Assembly: GCA_965112735.1 (NCBI GenBank)
Contig: OZ218952.1
Span: forward strand, 2,170,001 to 2,234,000
DNA length: 64,000 nt
From: Phaeosaccion multiseriatum
Taxonomy: Eukaryota > Ochrophyta, other classes
Reading direction: 5' to 3'
The translations under genes were made by a program, and so were the position numbers. The notes under the pieces were generated by a model, which searched no databases, had not been told where the DNA came from, and was given only the letters and a program-made list of their open reading frames with translations. Of the stretch, positions 47,546 to 58,848 are shown piece after piece (positions within the stretch are counted from its first letter, which is position 1; each line of letters starts with the position of its first letter).

Positions 47546-50500
47546 TCAAGCTACGTGTGGCGTGGTGCTGTCGAGCGTGTTGACCTCCCGTGCGTCAGGG
47601 TCCATGAGAAGCTCGGAGAAGCCCTGGCGGGACAAGAGAGAAAAGAGAAGGGCAGGGCAGGGCAGAAGGGAAAGGAAAGCGGAGGGGTGGGTGGGTGGGT
47701 TGGCTTCCACACGAGACAACAGCTAGCTTCTACCACCGCTCAATCCGGAAGGATCTTACACACTGCTCCGGACCTCAGTTTCCTGACGCTGTTAATTGTT
47801 GTCGACCCTCCCTCTCCCTCCTCAGTTCACCAGATCTCAAACCAATAATAAAAAGTCGACCCGACAATCCTAAATGTCGATCCTCCCTCTCCCCCCCCCT
47901 CCTCCCCCTCTTACCTCAAGATGCTCCTTGCCTCGAACCTCGTGGTCGAGAAGGGGCATGAGCGTAACGTGAAAGTCCTCGTAAAGATCAAAGATCTGTC
48001 CGATGTACTTGTCCTGCATCCGCTTACGGGCCATAGTCTTGCACACGATACTCCGTGCCTCCGGGCTCAACTTGGGCTCCTCCTCCTTGAACCATTGGTT
48101 GAGCTCGGTAATGTCTTTGCTGGGGAAGAGCACTTGATTCACAACGATGTTGTGCGTGTCTAGACGGGTGGGGTGGGGTGGGGTGAGGGGGGGGGGGGGG
48201 GGCAACGAGCGCAAGGAGGAGCACAGAAGCGGACAGCAGCCATTGAGGGAGAAGACATCTTAATGTACGCACGCACACAGGCACACAGGCACGCATTATG
48301 AGATGATCATTGTCATCGTTGGCCTCTGTTCCCAAAAACGTGTCTGCGCTCCACTCACTCACATGTCCACTCACCCACCCGCCCATCCACCCACCCGTCC
48401 ATCCACCCACCCATTCATTCACTCACTCCTGTACACACCCAAACACCTACCACCCCACCCACCCACCCACCCACCTATTCATACACCCACACATCAACCC
48501 CCCCCACCCACTCCCTCACGCACATACTCACCCACTCACTTACTCACTCACTTACATACCCACCCACCCACTCACCGATCTCAAACTTGGTGAGCTCCTG
48601 CACCAGCCTCTCCGTCTCGTACAGCGACAGGAACTCCGGGATGCACACGCACACGAAGGTCGTCCGGTCGGGGTCCTTGAACTGTTGGTTCACCTGTTTC
48701 GGTTCAGTTTTCCGTTTCAGAGTGTTAGAAGCTATTTGAGACCGATGCTGGTTTGTTTACCTTACAGTTACAGCTGTTTCAGTTCAGTTCAGCTACTTTA
48801 AAAGCCTACCCACAACCCCACAGCCCCACAGCCAGCCAGGCTGTGATTGTCAAGTACCACGTAGTTTGTTTGCTCGCTCACCTTGTTGATAATGTCCCTC
48901 ATCTGCTCGATCTTCTCCATGATGTCATCGGGTGAAGCCTGTATGCAATGTGGAGGGGATGTTCAGCACCCATATGGACAGACGCCGGCCGGACGGCCGG
49001 GGAAGTGCGGGGCAAGGAAGGGAGTAGCGGGAGCAACAACAGATGAAGGAAGGTGGTAGGTGAGAGGGGTGGACAGGTGGAGGGGATGAGAAAGGCCAGC
49101 AGTGGACAAGGACGATGCGCAGGACCCGATCGGAGGATGAATAAACGAATGAACGAGCGAACGTGAAGCTGCCTCCTCCTTCTTTCTCTCCTACTCAACC
49201 ACGACCACTCTACCTCTCCCGCTCCGAGCATGCCTCCGAATTGGTTCAAGATGCCTCCAAAGGTCCCCTTGAGGTTCACAAGCTTGCCAAGCGCCTTGTC
49301 CATGATGGTGGGGAAGGACAGCAGGCGCAGCGTGTGGCCCGTCGGGGCGGTGTCGAAGACGATGCAGCTGAAGTTCATCTTCTGCACCATCTTCATGAGC
49401 TCTGCGAAGGACATGGCCTCGTCCACACCAGGGATGTTGGAGTACATATCCGAGAACATGCTGTGGAGTGTGTGTGTGTGTGTAAGGGGGGGGGGGGGGG
49501 GGGAGTGATGAGTGTGTGTGCGTGTGGAGTGATGAGTGTGTGTGCGTGTGCGTGCGTGCGTGGAATGATTGCGTGTGTGGTGGTGTGTGTTGTGTGTTCA
49601 GGGAGGGGGGGGGGGGGGTTGAGAAAGAAGGACAGACCACCTGCTAACACGGACCCAACAACACCTTCGCCAGCACAGCAAGAAAACAAAGGAGACTAGT
49701 GCACAGCAAGAACGCAAACAAGCAAGCAAGACGACAGGACGACAAGACGGCTGACTGACTTTCACTTCGTGTTGCCTCTGTCTCACCTCTTGATTCCGTC
49801 TGCCACTTCGTCCGACATGCCCTCCGTGCCCGACGCCAGCTCGTCCACATCCATAGTGGGCTCCACTTCCATGCAGTAGAGGTTCTCAAAGCCGTTCACC
49901 AGAGTTGGGTCCTGCCCACAAAGGGTGAGAAGAAGGAAGACGAGACGCACAAACCAAGCGGTGCGGCGGTGTGGGGAGAGCGGATTAAAGAGAGAGGGGA
50001 GAAAGAGGATAAGGAGGAGGGAATGAAGGTCCCAACGCTTGAAGTCGAAGACGGCAAGACACGATACGCCCATCCCCCAAAGCTTGCCGTCTTTTCATTC
50101 TCCTTTGATGTGCACACACGCACCTTGCTGAACTTCTGTGAGAAGGCGTCTGACAAGTTGTGTGCAGGATCAGTGGAGATGACCAGTACGTTCTCCCTGA
50201 CTCTGGCCATCTGAAGAACGAGCAGAGGGGTGGAGGGGGAGGGGGATGCGACAACACACGGGCGAAGGGGGCGGTTGAGGAGGGGGGCGGTGAGCCGTGA
50301 ATCCACTGAGCCGAAGCGACCCACTAGATTCACTTTGGGAGGAATGGGGCGAAAGAAAGGCCGGTGCGGAGGAGTGTGCCGCAAGAAGTCACTTGGCCCT
50401 CCTCAGGCAAGCACCACGCGCCCTTCACTTGCCTGCACTGCCACACAACATGAGGTGGTAGTCTTTCCTACTCCACCCTTGCCCCCCACGAAGATCCACT

Positions 50501-50573
50501 GCAGAGACTCCTGCTCCAAGAGATTCTTGAGCGAGCTGTCCAGCACGTCATCGAGAAGCACCATATCACTCAT
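47546..50573 (-). CDS. GET3: GET3/ASNA1-type ATPase for tail-anchored proteins
   Basis: Eight exons in phase: 50433-50573, 50124-50210, 49787-49911, 49214-49460, 48882-48938, 48576-48693, 47915-48159 and 47546-47623, giving 365 aa against about 350 in the family. Motifs: deviant P-loop [10 protein letters not shown] (30-39) with the intradimer Lys32, switch [11 protein letters not shown] (61-70), switch [30 protein letters not shown] and [22 protein letters not shown]3 is a cytosolic dimer that carries tail-anchored membrane proteins to the ER. The first intron has a GC donor (CAG|GCAAGT). In the segment where the animal and yeast proteins have the zinc CxxC, this protein reads VCKTMARK, with a single Cys out of register. 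No transit peptide is seen at the ATG chosen (50573). The last exon (25 residues) is supported by FSELL near its start, as in the family. Confidence 0.93.
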
Positions 50574-50901
50574 GGTTGCCGCGGATCACCCTGTCTGGGC
50601 GGACTTCCTCACCCTCCCTCTCGCACGCAGACTGTGGTATTCCGAGAGACGATAGTATGGAGCGTCTGGCAAGTGTCGGAGGAGGGAGAGAGGAGAGAGG
50701 CGGAGAGAGGCGTGGGAGCAGAAGACGAGATTGAGTGAGGGAGAGGAGGGGGGGAAGACCAGAGGGGGAAGCAAAGGCCTCATTTTTTGGGGGGCTCGAC
50801 AGGCAGACCTTCGCTTCATTAGCTGGTCCCTGACCAGCAAGTGTGCTTCACGTACCAGAACGCCACACTGACCTGAATAAGCTGGTGGAGCCCTATTTGT
50901 G
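50574..50901. promoter_or_regulatory. Head-to-head upstream region (GET3 / disordered protein)
   Basis: A 328-bp interval between outward-facing starts; both promoters and 5' UTRs should lie here. No element was recognised. The start of the plus-strand gene is not certain, so the interval could be shorter or longer. Confidence 0.4.
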
Positions 50902-53451
50902 ATGTGTGATGTGCAGGGGGAAGAAGAAGTGCCCGCCTATCCTGGCGCGGAAACAGGCCCACAAGATGGTCCCGTCGGCCATACGCGTTCAAGCCACGTT
51001 TTGGAGCTCGTCCAGCGGAATAAAGCGGGTACTACCTCCTACCCCAGCAGCAGTACCAGCGGTGGAAGCAGCAGAGCAGCGGGAGCAGCAGGGCGGCGGC
51101 CGCTTGCAGGTGAACCTTTTACTCTCGCAGGGGGTTGTTCTGTACAGCCCCAGGCATTCCTGTGCAGAGGGAGGCCCTGTTTATGAAGCTTTATGAAGCG
51201 TTCTCTCCTTGAGCTGCAGTAGGAGTCGTAGAAGTAATATTAGCAGCTGGACGTAGCGGCAGCGGCAGCGGCAGCAACAGTAGCAGGTGAAGCGCACCTT
51301 TTTCGGGACGCGAACAGTGAAGATTTTTTTTACCCCACGCAGTCGGTTAAAATGCGGCCCCATTAGACCCACCAGCATCGGCTGAGGCGCGGGAGCGCTT
51401 TGAAGACATCATGGATAAGAGCGGCATCTTTCGGCCGACCCAGAATGCTATGCCATCTAAGCCGGTGAGGGGAGACCATCACCTCTCCACCGGCGACGCG
51501 GCAGCGGCAGGAACAGGAACGCCTGGCAGCAGGCGCAAAAGTCCGCACCCGACCACGCCGCAAGATAGGAAGGCAGGGCGCGCTAGCCCCGTCAATGGAG
51601 CGGGAAAGCGAGAATATAAGAGTGAGTGAGGGGGGGGCGGGGAGGGAAAGGGAGAAAAAAAAAAAAAAAAAAAAAAGGAGAGGGGGAGGAGAAAAGGGAG
51701 AGTAAGGGGGGGGGGTTTGAGGGTGTACACGGCAGCCAAGTGGGGCCGATGGAGATCGCCGATGGCTTCTCCTCTATGGTTTCCCCCCCTGCTCTCGCTC
51801 ATCTGCTCTCGCTCATCATTCGTATTTCGCTTTTACTACTTTCTCTCCCTCTCTTCAAGCCCCTCTCAAACGTCGAGAGAGTGTCTGCCAGTCACTCCTA
51901 CACACGCAAGGAGCTTGTGCATTTCTCTTCCTACACCTCCTCCCGCCTCTGACGGGACCTCCTTTGCCCCCGCCTCCGTCCTTTGACACAGCACTCATCG
52001 CCAATCCTACCGTCTGCCCCTGCCCTTACCCCCCCCCCCTCGTCCCTCCTCTTTGCCACAGGTCCTACGGGGAGTCGCACTCCCAGCCCAAGCGGCTTCC
52101 AGCTTGGCCTTCAGCAGTCGTCCGCACCCCCACACGGCCGTCGCTCTCCCAGCCCAGGGCACAAGACCACACCACGGGCAGCAGCGGCAGCGGCAGCGGC
52201 AGCGGCTGCAGCTGCTGGAGGGGCCTTTTCCACCGCAGGCGGAGGAACAGCAGTAGGAGAAGGAAGCGTTGGGGGAGTGTCATTCGGTAGGGTGTCTTCT
52301 CCGGGACAGAGCAGGGGCCATGGCAGTAAATCGGGTGCCTCGCAGTCCTGTTCCTCTCCGGCAAGGGTGGTGACACAAGGAGGAGGAGGAGGAGGAGGAG
52401 GAGGAGGAGGAGGAGGAGGAGGATCCATAGGAGCGCCGCTCGGCGTCATCTCTGTCGTGAAGGACAGGTCCGCCCGGTCGATTGGGCCACGCTCCCTCTC
52501 GGCGGAAGAGCGGCAGGTGAGACGTGCGGCAGTGGGAAAGGAAGACATCACCGTCGGTTATGGCATTGCCGAGCGCACCCTTTTTCTTCAAAACAAGCGT
52601 GTCTCGGGCACTCACTCACCATACCATGCTGCCTCCTGTTGTTTTTGTTGTTGTTCTTTTTTAATCGCTTCTCCTCCGCGCAACACACACACACACACAT
52701 TCATTTTTCGCTCTGCCCTTTGTTACCCTCCCTTGTGCTTGCCTGTTGGACCCCTCCCTCCCTTGTGCTTGCCTGTTGGACCCCTCCCTCCCTTTGGTCA
52801 CATCGCCAGCTCTCTTCGTCCCTGGGCAGCACACCCTCTAGCTTCGGAGGCCGCTCCTCTCCCGCAGGCGGTCGGTCGTCTCCCTTCGGCGGTCCTTCTC
52901 CTCCCACAGGGGGGCGGTCTTCCTCTGCGGTTGGGGCTGGGTTTCTCACTCCTCCCGTCACGCCGCAAAGGCCCGCTTTCGGACAAGAGCAAAAACAAGA
53001 AGCGGGTGTCACCGATATGGTCATCAACACGGGCTACATGGGCACGGGAGTCATCAACACCACCACCCCCACCCTCCTCCCGCTCACCGACGACTGCGGC
53101 AGCGGCGGTAGCGGCCCTGGAAGCGGCAGCGATGTGACCATCATGTCCGCCAACAAGAGTGTGTGTAGCACCAACACGGGCAACACGGCCACCACCGCCG
53201 CAGGCACCACAGTAAGCGGCACGAGCAACGCCACGGGAACAGGCAGCGGCAGCACCTCCACCAACAACGTCATGAGTGATCTGGACGAGCTGTTCCTGCG
53301 CACCACGGCCATGCAGCACGAGCGGTACGACGTCGAGGACGAGGAGCTCAAGGCTATCCAGCGGCAGGTGCAGCCCCGAGTGCAGAGTCAGATCTACCTG
53401 CACGCCGCCGAGCAGGCCGAGCAGGCGGAGGTGCAGCAACAGTTGGTGGTA

Positions 53452-53484
<33 letters not shown>

Positions 53485-54503
53485 AAGCAGCAACACCAGC
53501 AGCAGCAGGCCTTGCAGTCCTCCGTGTCTGCTGCTCTGAGGACTGGAGCGGTTTCAGGAACGAGTAAGGTGGTCAGCGGCGGCGGGAGGGACAGCGGTGG
53601 TGGGAGAGGAGAGAGCGCTAGTGGCAGCAGCAGTGGCACCAACTCAGGGCGGGCCTCTCGAGAGAAGAGCCGGGGCATGATGGAGCCCATCCGAGACTCG
53701 AGCAGCACAGCAGGCGCCTCCGGAAGGGCGCTGGCCACTCCTCCTCCGCTTCGCCCCCCTGGCCCCCCCGGCGTATTCGTGACGGGCTGGTATGCCCAAC
53801 CATCCCCAACCAAGGGCGTGGCGTCTGAGACCAAATTTAGCCCACCGATGTCCGTCTGCGGCTCCTCAGTGTCTGCAGTGCCTCAGGTTAGTTGTCGTTC
53901 GTCAAGAGCAGGGGAGGGGAGGGGAGGGGAAGGAAGGCGGGACCGCGTTTGCTCATCCACCCACACACCCACAGCCCACCCACCCACCCACCCAGGCAGG
54001 AGAAAAGAGAGACCGATTCATTCATTACCCACACCCTCTGTGCTCTCTGTGCTCAGTCACAGTTTTTAATTTTAGTTTCGCCTTGTTGAGGCGGACAGCA
54101 CAGAACGCCTCTCAGCCAAAATAGAGAGAGAGAGAGAGGCGCTCTGGTCAGTCTTCCCCTCCTTCCCTTCCCTTCCCTTCTCTTCCCTTCCCTTCCCTTC
54201 TCTTCTCTTCTCTTCCCTTCCCTTCCGCCTTGAAAACACCCCACAATACTGACCACGAAGCATTGAGCACCCTGAGCATCATGTGACTGGACTTACTTGC
54301 TTACTGACTTACTAACTGACTGACTTACTGACTTTTTTTGTCTGGTGTGCGCTACGCAGCAGGTGCAGAACATGGACATGCTCGAGTTGCAAATGTTGGA
54401 GACTCAAGTGCAGCAGCGGATGAACGAGCTCAAGCTCAAGCAGCAGCAGGAGCAGCAGCAGCAGATACAGCAGCAGCAGCAAGAACAACAGGCGGTGCAG
54501 CAG

Positions 54504-54536
<33 letters not shown>

Positions 54537-56518
54537 TGGAAGGCCGGAGTGCTGTCTTCAAAGGGAGGAGCGTTCAACGACGTTGGTCGCATGGCTTCCT
54601 CTCCGCCTCAAGGCCAAGATCTCCAGCAACAGCAACAGCAGCAGCAGAAGCAAGCGAACCGCCGCGTCCTGCAGAGAGGCTCAGGCAGCAGCCGCCTCAA
54701 GCGCAGCAGCAGCACGGGCAGCGCCGCAATGGCCCGCCGACTGGGAGCGAGTGGCAATGGCGGTGCCGCGGGGCAGCAGGGAGGGGAAAACTTTGTGCGC
54801 CTCCAGCAGTTGGTGGTACAGCAGCAGCCCCTGCGCGATCCGCATGATGAGAGCATTAAGGAGCTTGAGGATTTCGTGCAGGAGCAGGTCAGTGTGTGTG
54901 CACACACACACATGCGTGCGCGTTATGTATGCCTTACTGCTGTGCCCTTTTTTCACAGAGTAGCTGAGCTGACCCTTCTCGTGCTTTTCTTTTTTTGTTT
55001 TTTTGTGTGTTTGCAGCACCGGCAGTTAATGAACAACATTAACAAAACGGACTCGCATAGAGGAGGGGCCTCCAGAGATCACGGTGCGTGCGTGCGTGCG
55101 TGGGACCGGGAGGGGGCGGGGGAAGTTCGTGGTGCGTGTGCGTTGGAGGATCAGGGAAGGGCCTTTGTTATCTTTTTTTCTGTCTTACTCACTCACTCTC
55201 ACCTTTCTTCAAGTATATGCTCAGACTGATCTTCTTTCCCGCTTGGTTTATTCTCTCTTCTCGTCTATCTGCCCCCCCCCCCCCCCCCGCGCCCCATCCA
55301 CCCTTCCCTGGTGTCAACGTGCCACAGGCAACGCCGTTTCCGGCGACGGTGGCGGCAGCTATTGCAGCAGCAACACGAGCAGCATCAGCACCGGCATCCG
55401 TCCGGGGGCCTACCTTCCGGAAGAGCGCCTATTTTCTTCCGTCTTTAATAACGTAGAGACGCTGGAGAGAGAGGGCATGTTGGGTCAGAGTCAGACCCAA
55501 TCGCAGCAACAAAGTAAGGGGGGTGCGGGCAAGGGCACCACGGCAGTCAGTGTCAGTGGAAACGGAGGTGCTGTAACGGCTGCTCCCGTCCCCATGGTGG
55601 TGGGGGATAGTATTCACGAAGGACTGGAAACCCCGTCCGTGGCGACTTCCGTGGCCAGCGAAGGCGAGCAGAGCAGCAGCTGCTATGGAGGGGGAGGGGG
55701 GGTCATGTCGTCATCCCCGAAGAGCATCATGAGCTCTACAGAGCCCTTCCTGGCCTTTGAGCAGGTTCAGCTGTCGCCGCACCACTCGGTCAATGGGGGC
55801 GGCAATGCGGCGGGTTTCGGGCATCAGCAGCAGCCGGGGCAGCAGGGGCAGCAGCATCAGCCTGCCCCCGGCTTCGTGCCTCGCGTCCGTATAGAGGCGG
55901 TGGCAGCATCGCCCAAACGAGGGTGAGTTTCCCCCCCCCCAAGGGCTTGGAGACACATGGATGGTTGCTTAGAGGGCAAGGTGGGGGGGATGGAGTGTGC
56001 GTTTTTTGTCTCACCTGCCCAGCGGTGCATGGCCGCCCCGCCCCCCTCCCCCACCCCGGCCCGCCCACCCCATGGAAGACGGGTAGACTGGGGAGTAGGA
56101 GGGCGAAGGGCTTTCTGTGGAAAATAAAAGAGGGGGGGGGGGATGTGGGTAGCAGGGACACAACAGACTAAACATGTCTCCTTGCTCAAAGACGTACGAT
56201 TTTGCCCACGATATCTGCTCATCTCTCTCCCCCCCCCCCCCTCTCTCTCCCTCTCTCTCTCTCTCTTTCTCTGTCTCTCTCTCTCTCTCCCCCTCTCTCT
56301 CTCCTCTTGTCCGCAGGAGGGGTGCCGCAGCACCAGGGACCTTCCAGGGGCCACCCATGGGCCAGCAAATCATGTTCACCTCGCCGGACCAGGGCCAGGT
56401 CATGATGAGTCTCTACAGCCCCAGGGGGTCGGCCTTTACCCCTCGGAGCAGCAACGTGTCAAGTGTGGCAGGCAGCATCACTGCAAGTAGCACCCCGAGC
56501 TCCCCCAGGCGTCGGTGA
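50902..56518 (+). CDS. Large disordered Gln/Gly/Ser-rich protein, unknown family
   Basis: A best model of eight exons keeps phase: 50902-51109, 51376-51621, 52062-52516, 52810-53886, 54360-54887, 55017-55083, 55328-55922 and 56317-56518, giving 1125 aa. No catalytic domain is recognised. Short conserved-looking islands are ARERFEDIMDKSGIFRPTQN near residue 75, MSDLDELFLRT before a predicted helix, and a long Gln-rich coiled coil (MLELQMLETQVQQRMNELK). Between them lie Ser/Pro, Gly and Gln tracts coded by AGC, GGA and CAG repeats. A PRSLSAEERQ segment precedes a strong donor at 52517. Many SP and RSSP sites would suit proline-directed phosphorylation, by inference. The start is uncertain; ATG 51411 is a fallback if the first exon is wrong. 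The last exon ends in TPSSPRRR. It could be a regulatory or scaffold protein, but no function is claimed. Confidence 0.6.
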
Positions 56519-56727
56519 CTGATCGAACAAGACTAACAACAGACAAAGAACAAACAGCAAAACAGGACAAAAGGAAGACCAAAGGAGACGAGAGAGAGAG
56601 TGCACCACATATTATTCTTCGCACCCGTACCTAGGCTGCCATCCAAGCAAGTATCACGGTCACCCTCCTGTCGTTACGTTACCTGACATAACTGTTATCC
56701 TGCACCGCGCACACACACACGCACACA

Positions 56728-56764
<37 letters not shown>

Positions 56765-57247
56765 CCGGCACTGTAATTACGTAGTCCAAGGATGTTGAGT
56801 GTGCAATGCAGGATTATAGTTATGTCAGGTAACGTAACGACAGGAGGGTGGACCGGATCCGTCGTCAGCGTCACGGCCGTTATTGTACAAGCAATTTTTG
56901 GGCAGCGTGCCTCCCTCCCTTCCTCATCCCTGATGGACGGGCGGCGCCTCACTCCCCTCACGGGCTGGGGGCCGGGCTGGCTGCTGGCTGCTGCTGGCCG
57001 CTGCTGGCTGCTGCTGGCCGCTGCTGGCTGCTGCTGGCCGCTGCTGGCTGCTGCTGGCTGCTGGCTTCTACACTCTCACCGAGCCCCCCGCTCGAGTGTA
57101 GAGCTGTTTCTATACAGTTTATTTTACTATTTACAATGAAGCACGACATTTTTTTTCTTTTTTTTCCGTGCGGGAGGTGTCTTGAATAGCGAAAGCAGCG
57201 AGACAAATGCATCATTTTTTATTTTTTATTTTTTATTTTTCAAAGTA
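56519..57247. other. Convergent spacer with inverted repeat and CTG minisatellite
   Basis: Contains the 3' UTRs of two convergent genes, an inverted repeat (56658-56854) with an (AC)n core, a CTGCTGGC-type minisatellite at about 56978-57062 and T-rich tracts at 57150-57240. No gene is seen. Confidence 0.7.
56658..56854. repeat. 47-bp inverted repeat flanking an (AC)n array
   Basis: Arms at 56658-56704 and 56807-56854 are complementary over about 47 bp with only a few mismatches (shared core CTGTCGTTACGTTACCTGAC). The loop of about 100 bp holds an (AC)n run at roughly 56707-56762. It could be a small non-autonomous element with terminal inverted repeats or a long hairpin near the two gene ends. 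Confidence 0.85.
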
Positions 57248-58794
57248 CTATAATTCATCCGACCCACCGACCCGCCCCCCCTCCTCCTCCTCCTGCTCCT
57301 CCTGCTGCTGCTTCTGCTGGTAGAGCTTCTCCAAGCTGACGCCCCCGCTGTGGCTGGTGTCACAGGCTGAAGGGGTTGCCAATACCATGGCGTATGTACA
57401 CATCTCGGGCTCCGACACGGACAGGATCTCCTCCTTCTCTGCACATCGCAGCTCCACTCGCAGGGAGCGGTGCGGCCCGTTCCAGCACTTGCTCCCGCTG
57501 GGTGTGTGGGTGTGTGTGTGTGGGTGTGTGGGTGGGTGTGTGGGTGGGTGTGGGTGCGTGTGTGTACGTGTGTATGTATGCGCGTGTGTGTGAGAGAGAG
57601 AGACAGTGAGTGAGTGAGGGAGGGCGGATAAAACCCCATCCAGACACTGCACTCGACCATCCAACACTGGGGAGGTACTGCGATAGGACCACACAACCCA
57701 CCCTAATTAAGCCAAGCAAACAAGCAGTAAGCAGGCAACAAACAAGGCAAGCAAGGCAAGCAGCAAGCAGGCAAGCAAAGAAGAACAACTCACTTCTCGA
57801 AGAGAAAGTCGTGCGGGCCCCGCAGCAGATTGTCACCGCCGCCGCCGGCAGCAGTTGGTGATACACCAGCAGGAGGCCGCAGCCCCGCCCACTTGCCGAT
57901 GAGGGTGGAGGAGGATGAAGAGGAGTCCCCTTTGCCTTTGCCACCCTCCTTCTGCTTAGCCTCACCGTATGCGCACATTTCGTACGTGTACTTTCCAACC
58001 TGTGCAGCGCACAGGAGTAAACGAGCCAGAGCAAAACAGAGTGAATGGGCAGGTGGGTGGGCTGGAACACATACTTCTCTTTGAATAGACTGCACAGCCC
58101 AAGCTACCGTACTACCCCCCCCCCCCCCCCCCTTCCCCGTCGATTGTACTATGTATGCTGTGCGCACCACTCCGAACTCAATCACTCACTCATTCACTCT
58201 CTCCCTCTCTCACTCGTTCACTCACTCACTCACTCACTCACTCACTCACTCACTCACTCACTCACTCACCTCTTTCTCTAAACACCTGTCTTTGAAGTGC
58301 AAAAACTCCCCCTCCGGTCCAAAGTCCAACCCATGCTCTCTCTGCTGCGCCTTGAGCTTGTCTGTGCTGTCCCGCGCCGCTCGCCGTGCCTTCTCCAGCA
58401 CAGAGCGGCCTTGCCTCACCCCCGGAGACGAGTACCGCCACTCCTTCATCTTCACTGGCTCCTCCTTCACTTGACCTTCAACTTCACCTGGAGGTGATGA
58501 TGTGCCTATTCTGTCGTCCTTTCTGTCTCCCTCGTCGCTTCCCTCGACACCCTCGCTTCTTGCCTCTCCTCCTCCCTCACCTCCTTCACTACTCCCCGCC
58601 CCCACCCCCTCCTCCTCCCCTTCTGCTGTGGGAATGAAGTCATCCCCCTCATGTGGATGGCCAAAGTCAGCGTCATACCCGTAGTAGTCATCATAGTAGT
58701 CGCCATACATGTCTCCAAAACCCCCTTCGTAGGTCAGGCCCTCCTCGCTATCACCCCAGTCCCCGCCCTCCTCCTCCCCCCTCCCGTCACCAAT

Positions 58795-58848
<54 letters not shown>

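Noticed and set aside
52517-52620. Extension of the disordered-protein exon through VRRAAVGKEDITVGYG
   Set aside because: A strong donor at 52517 and phase agreement with the exon at 52810 favour splicing there; the extension has only a weak donor near 52598. It may be an alternative isoform.
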